Assembly (NCBI RefSeq): GCF_015694725.1
Contig: NZ_JADQDQ010000003.1
Location: 248,001 to 312,000 of the forward strand
Length of the DNA stretch: 64,000 bases
DNA from: Hymenobacter jeongseonensis
GTDB taxonomy: Bacteria > Bacteroidota > Bacteroidia > Cytophagales > Hymenobacteraceae
Reading direction: 5' to 3'
The notes below the pieces were generated by a model that made no database searches, was not told where the DNA came from, and was given only the letters and a program-made list of their open reading frames with translations. The position numbers and the translations under genes were made by a program. Positions 34,273 through 43,010 of the stretch are shown here, in pieces. How positions within the stretch are numbered: the stretch's first letter is position 1; each line of letters starts with the position of its first letter.

Positions 34273-35727
34273 TTACGAGGGCAGCAGGTCAATCCAACCG
34301 TCTTCGCTGACCACCACGGCCAGCGCAGGGTACTTGCTGCTGTTCACATAACGCAGGGCCGAATTATACCGCGAGCCCCGTGAGGAGTCGCCCTTCTCCG
34401 TCGCCAGACCGTCGAGAATGGCGCCGATGGCGTGGCACATGCCGTTGGGCTCAATGAGCACGGCCCCGTCGATGTTGGTGACGAGGCGCAGCACGGAAGG
34501 CGTCATGATGCGCGGCACCACCCGAAAGCACTGCCGGGTAAGGCGCAGGGCTTCTTTGGCCGCGCCGGTGCTGATGACCAGAATGGTGCCGGTGGGCTGG
34601 GTGGTGGCTTTTTGGGCCAAATCCCACAGGTAATCAATGCTGTCGAGCGAGAGGTTGGGGAAAACGATGCGGGCCGTGCGGGCAAAGTTGTCGGCCGCTA
34701 CCTGGCCTTGCGGCAGGCGCGGGGTGTTGCTCACCACACGCATCAGCACGTGGCCGGCGTGGCTCATTTCCCAGCTGTAGTGGTTGGTGAAGTGCACCGT
34801 GACCAGCGGTTCGTATTGGCCATCGGACTCGGGTACGAGCTGGCCCAACCCAAACACGTGCGAGGCATCCGAAATCAGGGCCGTGTGGCCTTCGCTGAGT
34901 TCGAGCAGCTTGCGGATGGAACGGTGGTCGCGCATGGGCACGGGCGTTTCCAAAGTCAGCACCGGCACAATGGCCGGGTGCAGGCGGCGGCTCACCAGCA
35001 TGGTGCCCACGCCCTCGTCGCCCTCGTGGCGTAGGGCGGCCACGCCGTTGCAGGCATCGTAGAGGCCGTGGGTGCCGGCCGGCGCCACGCGCAGCATGAG
35101 GCGGCGGCCAGCCGAGCGCAACAGTTCGTTGTAGTCGCGGTCAAGCACGGGCTGGTCGTTGTCAACCGTATCGGCTTCACGCAGGGCGCGGTTGCAATCG
35201 TGTAGAAACTCAATTACAGCCGCGTGAGGCAGGTTGGTAGGGCGGCCGGCGGTTGATTTCGGCAGGTTATAATACGCATCGTAGCAATCGGCCGAAAGCT
35301 GCAGCACCACCGTTACGAGGTAGCCCTGCAGGCTCACGGGCACGGCACAAAACGAGCGCCGGTTTTCGTGGCGCGACGTGGCCAAGGATTGCAGCGTCGA
35401 TTCGGTGGCCCGGCACACGAGTTCGTACCAGTGGTGCTTGGCGAGGCGGTCGTGGTCGTTGGGGTGCAGGTGGTACACACTTCCCTGCGGGCCCGTGTCG
35501 GTTTCCAGCGTGGCAGCCTTGCTCTTGACGTCCTTAAAATCGAGCGGGGAATAACGCGTGGTCGCGGGCTCAACAATCACGGCGCCGGGTTCGTCCGGCT
35601 CCTTCGACGAAGCAAAGCCGAGCAAAAAAACTTCGGGCCGCAGGTTGCGGTCCAGCAAATTGAAAATACCCTCAGCGAAGAGCTGAGCAGAGACGCGAAA
35701 CAGACTTTGGTGTTCCCACATGGGCAA
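34273..35727 (-). CDS. DACNV-type sensor protein with DisA_N-like nucleotide-cyclase domain
   Basis: This 484-aa soluble protein's C-terminal third resembles the diadenylate cyclase (DisA_N) fold. A DGAVLIEPNG strand-turn (residues 420-429) matches the DGA motif. About 30 residues later comes G451-S-R-Y-N-S-A457, in the place where c-di-AMP cyclases have G-[TS]-R-H-R-x-A. It ends ALAVVVSEDGWIDLLP, as in DisA domains. The N-terminal 300 residues have no strong motif and fit the DACNV 'sensor' described for such families. The RHR-to-RYN change may alter or abolish cyclase activity. It stands alone, with no obvious effector next to it. Confidence 0.65.
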   Translation of the reverse strand: MPMWEHQSLFRVSAQLFAEGIFNLLDRNLRPEVFLLGFASSKEPDEPGAVIVEPATTRYSPLDFKDVKSKAATLETDTGPQGSVYHLHPNDHDRLAKHHWYELVCRATESTLQSLATSRHENRRSFCAVPVSLQGYLVTVVLQLSADCYDAYYNLPKSTAGRPTNLPHAAVIEFLHDCNRALREADTVDNDQPVLDRDYNELLRSAGRRLMLRVAPAGTHGLYDACNGVAALRHEGDEGVGTMLVSRRLHPAIVPVLTLETPVPMRDHRSIRKLLELSEGHTALISDASHVFGLGQLVPESDGQYEPLVTVHFTNHYSWEMSHAGHVLMRVVSNTPRLPQGQVAADNFARTARIVFPNLSLDSIDYLWDLAQKATTQPTGTILVISTGAAKEALRLTRQCFRVVPRIMTPSVLRLVTNIDGAVLIEPNGMCHAIGAILDGLATEKGDSSRGSRYNSALRYVNSSKYPALAVVVSEDGWIDLLPS

Positions 35728-35916
35728 TTAGAGGACGGCCGAACCCTGTTGCAGGTGCGACTTCGTACCGAACTACGGAAAAAAGCACGGCATAGTGGCA
35801 ACGCCAAACAAATTTCCTCGTTCGGGGCTTCCTCTACTCCTCACAAAGTTGTAACTTCGGGACATCTGGCGCCCGCCTACCTGCCTCGCCCTCACCACCG
35901 CTCCACGCGCAAGCCT

Positions 35917-36180
35917 ATGCTCTTCGTCGACATGCTTTTTGTGATGGTGGTGGCCATCTCCTTCATCCCCATTCTGACCGGCTACTGCGCGCACAGCCGC
36001 GGCCGGTCGTTCTGGTTGTGGTTTGTGCTGGGGTGGGTGCTGCCCTTGGTTTCGTTCTTCCTGCTCTTCGCCCTCATTGCCCGCGACGAACTGAACCCCG
36101 GCCGCCGGCTGTTGGGCGAAGCCAAACAAATTTTGCGCGAAGCCGAAGAAGCCGCGGCCCGAATCCGGGCCGAGAAGTAA
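35917..36180 (+). CDS. Small membrane protein with C-terminal coiled tail
   Basis: This 87-aa protein has two hydrophobic helices (about 3-21, FVDMLFVMVVAISFIPILTG; about 31-50, SFWLWFVLGWVLPLVSFFLL). They are followed by a charged helical tail rich in Ala/Glu/Arg (LGEAKQILREAEEAAARIRA). No family is recognised. ATG 35917 or ATG 35932 could start it. The long open frame further upstream overlaps the DACNV gene antisense and is not believed. It ends three bases before the convergent flavoprotein gene's stop. Confidence 0.6.
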   Translation: MLFVDMLFVMVVAISFIPILTGYCAHSRGRSFWLWFVLGWVLPLVSFFLLFALIARDELNPGRRLLGEAKQILREAEEAAARIRAEK

Positions 36181-36183
36181 GCG

Positions 36184-37503
36184 CTAGCCGTTTTCATTCA
36201 ACGCCTGCTGCCACGCCAGCACACCCTGGGCCACCCACGCCCCCGTACTGAAGCAGCCCTGCAGCAAATAGCCGCCCGTGGGCGCCTCCCAATCCAGCAT
36301 TTCGCCCGCCACGAACGTGCCCGGCCGCTGCCGCAGCATGAGTTGCTCGTTCACGGACGAAAACGCTATGCCGCCGGCCGTGGAAATGGCCTCATCAAGC
36401 GGGCGCAGGCCCTCTACTGTAATCGGTACAGCCATCAACAGCGCCGCCAAAGCCTCCGGGGGCAGCGTGGCAACTTCGGGCTGTACTTCCCGCAATAAAG
36501 TGGGTACCGGCGGCCCGAGGTGCAGGGTTTTGCGCAGAAAATCGGGCAGGGAGGCCCCTGGGCGCCGCAGTTGTAGCTTATTAAGCAGGGCCGGGGCCGA
36601 GAGGTCGGGCTTGAGATTGAGGTGCAGCACGGCCGGCCCACCATTGGCCAGCGCGGCGCGGAGCTGGGGGGTGAGGGCGTACACGGGCGTGCCTTCCACC
36701 CCGTATTCGGTCAGCATTATTTCGCCGCGCACGGCCGGTCCATCGTTCACGCGCAGAGCTATGTTCTTGAGAGGCGCCCGGCCCGTTTTCTCTTTAAAAA
36801 AAGGCGACCACGCCACCTCCGCGCCGCAGTTGGCCGGAGCAAAGGGCATGACGGGTACGCCGGTATCCCGCAACATCGGCACCCAGGCACCATCGGAGCC
36901 GGTTTTGGCCCAACTACCGCCGCCCAGCGCCAGCACAGTAGCGACGGGTTCTACCTCGAACTCGCGGCGGGTATCGGGGCCCTGGCTCTCATCGCGCAGG
37001 CGCAAGCCCGTGCTTCCCACAAAGCCCAGCCAGCGGTGCCGGGTATAAATCTCCACCCCCAAATCGCGGAGTTTGGTGAGCCAAGCGCGCAGCACCTCGG
37101 CCGGTTTGTGAGCTGCCACCGGAAAAATGCGCCCGCTGGTTCCCACAAACGTCTCAATGCCCAAGCCGGCAGCCCACGCTCGCAATGCAGCCGGCGAGAA
37201 GTGGTTGAGCAAGTCCAGGAATCGGGGCTCTTCCGGGCCGTAGCGGCTGGCAAAACGGGCCAGGTCCTCGGCATTGCTCAGGTTGAAGCCGCCGTGCCCG
37301 GCCACCAGAAACTTGCGCCCCACCGTGGCCTGCGCTTCGTACACCCGCACCCGGCAGCCGGCTTCGGCCAGACGCTGGGCCGCTAGCAGCCCCGCGGGGC
37401 CGCCGCCCACTACGGCTATAAAAGACGGATTATCGGATGATTTTTCGGCCACAGCCAGTGCATGCAAAGTTTGCAAAGTACGGTTGCCAGTGCGGAACCG
37501 CAC
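36184..37503 (-). CDS. TIGR03862-type FAD-dependent oxidoreductase (BaiN/HI0933-like)
   Basis: This flavoprotein of up to 439 aa has an N-terminal FAD-binding Rossmann motif AVVGGGPAGLLAAQRLAEAG (about 30-49) and the family motif VGRKFLVAGHGGFNLSNAED (about 61-80). Later motifs are GIETFVGTSGRIFPVAAHKP, VLALGGGSWAKTGSDG, and the C-terminal TAGGIAFSSVNEQLMLRQRPGTFVAGEML-type segment. The family is widespread and its reaction is not defined. The start at GTG 37503 gives an N-terminal extension of about 26 residues before the FAD motif. GTG at residue 18 is an alternative, and no ATG is suitably placed. Confidence 0.9.
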   Translation of the reverse strand: MRFRTGNRTLQTLHALAVAEKSSDNPSFIAVVGGGPAGLLAAQRLAEAGCRVRVYEAQATVGRKFLVAGHGGFNLSNAEDLARFASRYGPEEPRFLDLLNHFSPAALRAWAAGLGIETFVGTSGRIFPVAAHKPAEVLRAWLTKLRDLGVEIYTRHRWLGFVGSTGLRLRDESQGPDTRREFEVEPVATVLALGGGSWAKTGSDGAWVPMLRDTGVPVMPFAPANCGAEVAWSPFFKEKTGRAPLKNIALRVNDGPAVRGEIMLTEYGVEGTPVYALTPQLRAALANGGPAVLHLNLKPDLSAPALLNKLQLRRPGASLPDFLRKTLHLGPPVPTLLREVQPEVATLPPEALAALLMAVPITVEGLRPLDEAISTAGGIAFSSVNEQLMLRQRPGTFVAGEMLDWEAPTGGYLLQGCFSTGAWVAQGVLAWQQALNENG

Positions 37504-37544
37504 TTAATAAGGCAAGTGCTGGCCGTTGATAAAAATCAGCTTCG

Positions 37545-39332
37545 TTACGCCTCGCTTTCCAAAATCAGTTGCCGGCGGTAGCGGGCCAGAATGGCGGACT
37601 TCAAGATGAAGCCGAGGTAGCGTCCGTCCTCCTCGCACACGGGCAGGGCCCAGGCACCGTAGCGGTCCAGCATGGACAGGGTGTGCTCCAGGTCATCGTT
37701 GGGCCCTACCACGGCCGGGGCGGGCTTCATCAGTTCGCTCACTTTGGTGGTGGTGTAGTGGGCATCGTCGAAGAGAGCATCGCGCACCATGTCGAGGCTG
37801 ACCACGCCCAGGAGCCGGCCTCCGGCGGCCACTACCGGAAACAGGTTGCGCGAAGAGTGGCGGAAAATATCGACCAACTCGCCCAAGGTGGTGTTGGGCC
37901 GCACGGGAATAAAATCGGTTTCCAGGAGCTTGCGCGGGTCAAGCTGGGCCAGCAGGCCGCGGTCGCGGTTGGCGTACACGTCCACGCCCCGGGCTGTGAG
38001 CTTGCGCGTGTACACGGAGTAGGGCTCGAAGTATTTGGTGATGAGGTAGGAGGAGCTGCTCACCAACATCAGCGGCACAAACAGGGCGTAGCCGCCCGTG
38101 ATTTCGGCAATGAGGAAGATGGCCGTGAGTGGCGCGTGGATGACGCCCGCCAGCGTGCCTGCCATGCCCAGCACTACAAAATGCACCTCGGGAATGTAAA
38201 TCAGGCCACTCAAATTGATGAGTCGGGCAAAGAAAAAGCCGGCCAGCGCCCCCGCAAACAGCGAGGAACCGAACATGCCGCCGTTGCCGCCGCTGCCCAC
38301 CGTGATGCTGGTGGCCACCACTTTCAGCAACATACTAAACAGCACCAGCACCAACAGCAGCCAAGGATTATTATCCTTGTAAACCGAGAAAATACTGCCG
38401 TCGGTGAGGTGCTCGGCATGGCCGTTGAGCAGGAGTTCTACGGTATTGTAACCCTCGCCGTAGAGGGTGGGGAACAGGAAAATGAGGACGCCCAGCGCCG
38501 TGCCGCCGAATAGCACCTTGCGCCAGTTCAGGCCCGGCCACCGGTCAAAAAAGCGTTCGAACCAATGGTAGGTCCGAATCATGTAAACCGAGAAAAACGC
38601 CGTGAACAAACCCAGCAAAATATAGAACGGCACGGCATCGACCGGCCAGCTGGTGGTGATGAGCACGAAGGGCTGCCCCTCGTACAGCGCTTTGGAAATA
38701 ACCGTGGCCGTGGCCGACGAAATCAAGAGCGGGATGAAATACTGCGCCGGCAGCTCCAGCAGAATGGTTTCGACGGCGAACAGCACCCCCGCGATGGGCG
38801 AGTTGAAGATGGCGGCCACACCCGCCGCCGCGCCGCAGCCGGTGAGCAGGCGCCGGCGCCGCCGGTCCACGTGCAGCACCCGGCCAATGTTGGAGCCCAA
38901 TGCCGCACCGGTCACGGAAATCGGGGCCTCGGTGCCGGCCGAGCCGCCGAAGCTCACCGTGAGAAAGGCCGTAATCATCTGGGAATACAGCTTGGACCGT
39001 GGCACCACGCTGTTTTCCCGGGCTGTACTGTAGATAATGGGCCCAATGCCCCGGCCCAGCTGCCCGCCCAGCAAATACTTTGTGACCAGCACCGTGAGCG
39101 TGATGCCGATGATGGGGTAAATCGACAAGGCAAACACCCGCTGCGGTTCCGAAATGGAGCCTTGCAGCAATTTGACCTGCTCTCGGATGGCCGTTTTTAA
39201 TAAGACCGCTGCCAAACCAGCCCCCAGCCCCACGATGATGCTGAGGAAAATCATGTACATCCGCTCGCTGACGTGGCGGGCCCGCCAGACGAGCAGCGGA
39301 CGCAACAATCGGTGAACGGCGTGATGGGGCAT
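37545..39332 (-). CDS. ClC-family chloride channel/transporter with two CBS domains
   Basis: This membrane protein of 595 aa has many helices over residues 20-430. ClC signatures seen are GGSAGTEAPISVTGAALGSN (about 128-147; the Glu takes the place of the gating glutamate of GREGP), GCGAAAGVAAIFNSPIAGVL, GSGGNGGMFGSSLFAGALAG (about 350-369) and MAGTLAGVIHAPLTAIFLIA. Two CBS domains occupy the C-terminus (about 455-590: FIPVRPNTTLGELVDIFRHS and MKPAPAVVGPNDDLEHTLSM). These may sense a nucleotide. Whether it is a channel or an H+/Cl- exchanger cannot be told by eye. It is monocistronic. Confidence 0.94.
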   Translation of the reverse strand: MPHHAVHRLLRPLLVWRARHVSERMYMIFLSIIVGLGAGLAAVLLKTAIREQVKLLQGSISEPQRVFALSIYPIIGITLTVLVTKYLLGGQLGRGIGPIIYSTARENSVVPRSKLYSQMITAFLTVSFGGSAGTEAPISVTGAALGSNIGRVLHVDRRRRRLLTGCGAAAGVAAIFNSPIAGVLFAVETILLELPAQYFIPLLISSATATVISKALYEGQPFVLITTSWPVDAVPFYILLGLFTAFFSVYMIRTYHWFERFFDRWPGLNWRKVLFGGTALGVLIFLFPTLYGEGYNTVELLLNGHAEHLTDGSIFSVYKDNNPWLLLVLVLFSMLLKVVATSITVGSGGNGGMFGSSLFAGALAGFFFARLINLSGLIYIPEVHFVVLGMAGTLAGVIHAPLTAIFLIAEITGGYALFVPLMLVSSSSYLITKYFEPYSVYTRKLTARGVDVYANRDRGLLAQLDPRKLLETDFIPVRPNTTLGELVDIFRHSSRNLFPVVAAGGRLLGVVSLDMVRDALFDDAHYTTTKVSELMKPAPAVVGPNDDLEHTLSMLDRYGAWALPVCEEDGRYLGFILKSAILARYRRQLILESEA

Positions 39333-39460
39333 GAGCTATAACGGTAGGGGAACGCAGTAGCAGCAACGCAAAGGGGAAGCTAGCAGATTTCGGCTTAGAA
39401 AGAAAAGCTCGTTGGGCCTGCCAAAAATCACGCCGAACCGGTCGGCGGGCTTCTGCTTTA

Positions 39461-39913
39461 TTACAATTCCATAATGTCCTCGTTCCAGAGGGTGGGCTCG
39501 GCTTCGATGAATTCGTTCATCATGTCCACGCACTCCTGCAAGTTGAGGTCCACCACTTCCACGCCGTGGCTTTCGAGGAAAGCGCGCGACTCGCCGAATG
39601 TGCGCGACTCGCCCACCATCACCTTCGGGATTTTGAACTGCACAATGGTGCCGGCGCACATGTAGCAGGGCATGAGCGTGGTGTAAATGACGGTGTCGCG
39701 GTAGGTGCGCTGGCGGCCGGCGTTCGTGAGGCAGTCCATCTCGCCGTGCTTGATGGCGGAGTCCTCCTGCACACGCTTGTTGTGGCCCCGGCCCACAATT
39801 TTGCCGTCGCGGATGAGCACCGAGCCGATGGGAATGCCTCCTTGCGAGCGGCCCAGGCGGGCTTCGTCGATGGCGGCTTGCATAAATTCGTCTTTCTGGG
39901 GCTGGTCAGTCAT
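39461..39913 (-). CDS. Yeast-type cytosine deaminase (nucleoside deaminase fold)
   Basis: This zinc hydrolase of 150 aa has zinc ligands H56 (H56-G-E58, E58 as proton shuttle), C83 and C86 in MPCYMCAG. Overall it follows the fungal cytosine deaminase pattern: GGIPIGSVLIRDGKIVGRGH, then IVQFKIPKVMVGESRTF, and a C-terminal PTLWNEDIMEL that matches the W-x-E-D-I tail whose Asp contacts cytosine in the yeast enzyme. It would convert cytosine to uracil for pyrimidine salvage. ATG 39913 was chosen because the homology starts there. It lies 14 nt downstream of the AddB-like gene on the same strand and is probably co-transcribed. Confidence 0.85.
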   Translation of the reverse strand: MTDQPQKDEFMQAAIDEARLGRSQGGIPIGSVLIRDGKIVGRGHNKRVQEDSAIKHGEMDCLTNAGRQRTYRDTVIYTTLMPCYMCAGTIVQFKIPKVMVGESRTFGESRAFLESHGVEVVDLNLQECVDMMNEFIEAEPTLWNEDIMEL

Positions 39914-39927
39914 GGGGCGGGTGGGAT

Positions 39928-42900
39928 TTAGCGGGCGCAAATGCCGCGGTAGGGGCAATGCTCGCATTTCTTGAAATCGTCGGTTTTGCGAATGGGCTCC
40001 GTAGGGTCCAGAATTCGCAGCACAATTTTACTCACTAATTCCTCGGAAACCCGGACAAAATCCTCGCCCTCGGGCGTGAGAAAATTTAAATCCGCCGACA
40101 GCAGGCCTTTGTCGAGGTTGCGCATCGAAACGATGGCCGTGTTTTCAGTTTCGCGCTTTTCGGTGCTGGCCAGCATGAGGCGGTAGAGCCAGAGCTGGCG
40201 CACTTTGTCGGCGCTGGAGGTGGCTTCCCAGAGCAGGCGCTCGGTGGCTTCGGCGGGGGTGAGTTTGCCGCGATTGGTCAGGTTGAGGTCGTTGGCTTCG
40301 ACGAGGCCGGTTTTGTAGTCCACCACGCGCAGGCGGCCGTCGGGCAGTTGGTCTACCCGGTCGGCTTTGCCGAATAGGCGCACGGCCAGCTTGCCCGAGC
40401 CGGGCACGTCGACAAACACAGTGGCGGCCAGGTCTTTTTCCAGGCTAAACAGGCGCAGGGGCAGGCCCTCGGTCTGCTCCAATCCTTCGAGGTAGCGCGA
40501 AATGAGGCGTATTGCCACTTGGCCGTACACGTGGTTCAGTCCTTCGTCGGGGCGGGCGTGCTTTTCGGTTTCTTCCTGCCGCAGGGCCTTGCGCACTTCT
40601 TCGGGTACCTGCTTCAGCAGTTCGGGAATATCGGCGGAGGTGATGGGTCGGGCGTCCTGCTCGAAGGGCCGCAACAGGTTTTCGAGCGCCGTGTGCACCA
40701 TGGTGCCGAAGCTGCCAGCTTCCAGCGTTTCCTCCACCGCGTCGTTTTCCTGAAAGCGGGCCACTTTGGAAAAGTAAAACCTCAACGAGCAGGCCAGGAA
40801 ATCGTTGAGGCGCGAAGGCGAAATGTTGCGTTCCAACACGCCGCGCAGGGCAGCGAGCATCTCCTCGTCTTTTTCCAGAATGAGGTCGCCTTCGTAGGGG
40901 TCGACGCCTACTTCGGTTTCTGGCCCTGCTACCGAAACGCTCAGGTCTTCCAATACCATCTGCGGGTTTTGGGGCAGCAGGTCGTTCTGCAATTGCAGCA
41001 GGAACCGGCTGCGCTCGCCGCTTTTCATGCCCTCGGCGCCGGGCAGCACGTGCACCAAGTCGACGCGCTGGGTGCGCTGCAGCAGCCGCCAGAAATTGTA
41101 GGCCGTGATGGCCTCGGCGTCGGCGTAGGTAGGCAGCTTGAACTCCTGCAACACGTCGTAGGGAAACAGCGACTGCGACTTTTTGGGCGCCGGCAGCACG
41201 CCCTCGTTGCAGCTGAGAATGATGACGTGGTCGAAGTCCAAGGCCCGCGTTTCGAGCAAACCCATCACCTGCACATCGGCCAGAGGCTCGCCCGAAAAGG
41301 GCAGGCGTGTGCGGCCCATCTGCTCGTACAGAAACCGCCGGAACGAGCGCACCGACAGGCGCTGCTCACGGCAATCAAACGCCGAATCGAGCTGCTTGAC
41401 CAGCGTGTAGAACAGGTACAGGTACTCGGCGCCCAGGCTGGCTTCCTTATCCGTATCGGCTTTTTCGGCGGCGTACACCTGGCGCAGCAGGTCGATGACG
41501 GTGTAGCAGGCCGCGATGATGTCGTCGCAGTTGTCCCAGGTCTTAAACAACGCCTCGATGAGCGGGTGGTGCGACCCCAGTTTCAGCAGCTCGCTGGCGG
41601 GCAGGAGCACGGCGTTGAGGCGCACGATTTCACGGCAAATCTGGTCGAGCAGGCCGTGGTACTGGGGCTGGTCGCCCTGCTGGTCCTGCCACTGCTGGTA
41701 GCGGCGCAGAAACGGGTGACTCAGCAGCTTGCTGACCGCCAAATGGTGGTAGCGCGGCACCCCGTAACCGGTTTCGGCGCTGCCTTCCCGGATGCCGGTC
41801 AGGTGCACCTCAAACAGCAAATCGACGAGGTTGAACAACGGCGTGGCTTGGAAGCTCAGGCCCATGGTCACGTTGTAGTCGGGCACCTCGTCGGGCGGCA
41901 GGCCGTGGAGCACGGGCAAGAGCAGGGTTTCGTCGGGCAGCACCACGGCCACGGTGGCGTCGGGGTACTGGCGGCGGGCTTCGGCCAGGAGTTGGCCGGC
42001 CAGCTTGCCTTGCATGCTGGGGTTGGCCACGCCGAGGTAGCGCACGTGGCGGGGCTGGCCGCGCAGCCATTCCACGCCGCCGCCGAAGTTTTCCAGCGGC
42101 AAATTCCAGTTTTTGAGGTAGCGGCGCAGGTGCTGGCCGGCGCGGTTGGGCGAGGCTTCTTCGAGGTAAAACGGGTCGCCGTCGAAGCGCACTTCGGCCC
42201 GGCCGGCCGTCATCAGCAAGCGAATGAGCTTCTCCTCGGCCTTCGACAAATTACCCAGTCCCACGAACACGTGGCGGGCTACCTCGGCCCCTGCGGGGTC
42301 TTCGAGGCGCTTTTCCAGCTTTTCCACGGCCAGGCGGTAGGCCAGGCCGGGGTAGGCGAGGTGGTTGGCTTTCATGCGCCGCTGCAGTTCGCGGTACACC
42401 TTTTCGAGTTGGTCCCAGAAGCTGAAGGAGTGGGCGGCGGCTTTGCTTTTCTCGGGCAGGGCTTCCAGATTCCAGCGCTCCAGGGCCTTGGCCTGGCTCA
42501 GGTATTCGAACACTTTGCGAGTGGGCGCCAGGTTTTGGTCGAGGTTCGAAAAGTCGCTCAGCAGGAGCCCGGCCCAGCCCACAAAGCGGTCGAAATCGAG
42601 GCTGGTATCGATGTGCTTAAGAATGTCGAACAGCAGCAATTGCAGCGCAATGGGCTCCTCTACCTGCACACCCGCCAGCTCCACCATGTAGTCTTCCATG
42701 GCGGCCACGCGGGGCGCCCACAGCGGCGCGCCTCCCGGCAGGGCCAGGGCCAGCTCATTTTTCAGGTACACCACGGCGCGGCGCGTGGGCACCACCACCA
42801 CGATGTCGGACAGCTCATCGAGCGGGCCGGAGCCGTAGCGGTCCAGCAGCTCGCGGGCGGTGGCGGCCAGGAATGAAACAGAGGCCGCAGGCGGCGCAAC

Positions 42901-42939
42901 GGTGGCAGGAGCGGGGTAGGAAGTGGGCTGAACTGGCAT
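39928..42939 (-). CDS. AddB-like PD-(D/E)XK nuclease with 4Fe-4S site
   Basis: This protein of 1003 aa has a degenerate UvrD-like helicase part and a C-terminal RecB-type nuclease. The N-terminal VVVVPTRRAVVYLKNELALA (about 48-67) is the eroded Walker A region of AddB proteins. The nuclease motif VVDYKTG lies in GRLRVVDYKTG (about 885), with an acidic residue earlier in FGKADRVDQLPDG. Four cysteines for the Fe-S cluster are seen: one in LNDFLACSLRFYFSKV, and C992, C995 and C1001 in KKCEHCPYRGICAR. With an AddA partner it would process DNA double-strand ends for recombination, but no addA is adjacent. TATCTTTA ends five bases before the ATG. Confidence 0.9.
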   Translation of the reverse strand: MPVQPTSYPAPATVAPPAASVSFLAATARELLDRYGSGPLDELSDIVVVVPTRRAVVYLKNELALALPGGAPLWAPRVAAMEDYMVELAGVQVEEPIALQLLLFDILKHIDTSLDFDRFVGWAGLLLSDFSNLDQNLAPTRKVFEYLSQAKALERWNLEALPEKSKAAAHSFSFWDQLEKVYRELQRRMKANHLAYPGLAYRLAVEKLEKRLEDPAGAEVARHVFVGLGNLSKAEEKLIRLLMTAGRAEVRFDGDPFYLEEASPNRAGQHLRRYLKNWNLPLENFGGGVEWLRGQPRHVRYLGVANPSMQGKLAGQLLAEARRQYPDATVAVVLPDETLLLPVLHGLPPDEVPDYNVTMGLSFQATPLFNLVDLLFEVHLTGIREGSAETGYGVPRYHHLAVSKLLSHPFLRRYQQWQDQQGDQPQYHGLLDQICREIVRLNAVLLPASELLKLGSHHPLIEALFKTWDNCDDIIAACYTVIDLLRQVYAAEKADTDKEASLGAEYLYLFYTLVKQLDSAFDCREQRLSVRSFRRFLYEQMGRTRLPFSGEPLADVQVMGLLETRALDFDHVIILSCNEGVLPAPKKSQSLFPYDVLQEFKLPTYADAEAITAYNFWRLLQRTQRVDLVHVLPGAEGMKSGERSRFLLQLQNDLLPQNPQMVLEDLSVSVAGPETEVGVDPYEGDLILEKDEEMLAALRGVLERNISPSRLNDFLACSLRFYFSKVARFQENDAVEETLEAGSFGTMVHTALENLLRPFEQDARPITSADIPELLKQVPEEVRKALRQEETEKHARPDEGLNHVYGQVAIRLISRYLEGLEQTEGLPLRLFSLEKDLAATVFVDVPGSGKLAVRLFGKADRVDQLPDGRLRVVDYKTGLVEANDLNLTNRGKLTPAEATERLLWEATSSADKVRQLWLYRLMLASTEKRETENTAIVSMRNLDKGLLSADLNFLTPEGEDFVRVSEELVSKIVLRILDPTEPIRKTDDFKKCEHCPYRGICAR

Positions 42940-43010
42940 TGCGGTAAAGATACCGTGGCAGCACGAAGCGGGGCGCGCGGGGCCGGGCCAGGGCGCGCCT
43001 CCGCTTCGTG

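Noticed and set aside
34273..35727. Cyclic-nucleotide antiphage (CBASS-like) system around the DisA_N-like protein
   Set aside because: Neighbours are an aldo-keto reductase, a small membrane protein and a flavoprotein; there is no nuclease, TM effector or ubiquitin-like module arranged in an operon with it.
35368..35916. N-terminal extension of the small membrane protein at 35917
   Set aside because: The extension is antisense to the DACNV gene's coding start and has no recognisable character; the membrane protein makes sense from ATG 35917.
40519..42876. Very long open frame (785 codons) on the plus strand opposite the AddB-like gene
   Set aside because: It lies wholly antisense to a protein with clear nuclease and Fe-S motifs. 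GC-rich codon bias keeps such shadow frames open. Its translation has no motifs and is rich in His/Gln/Gly/Val.
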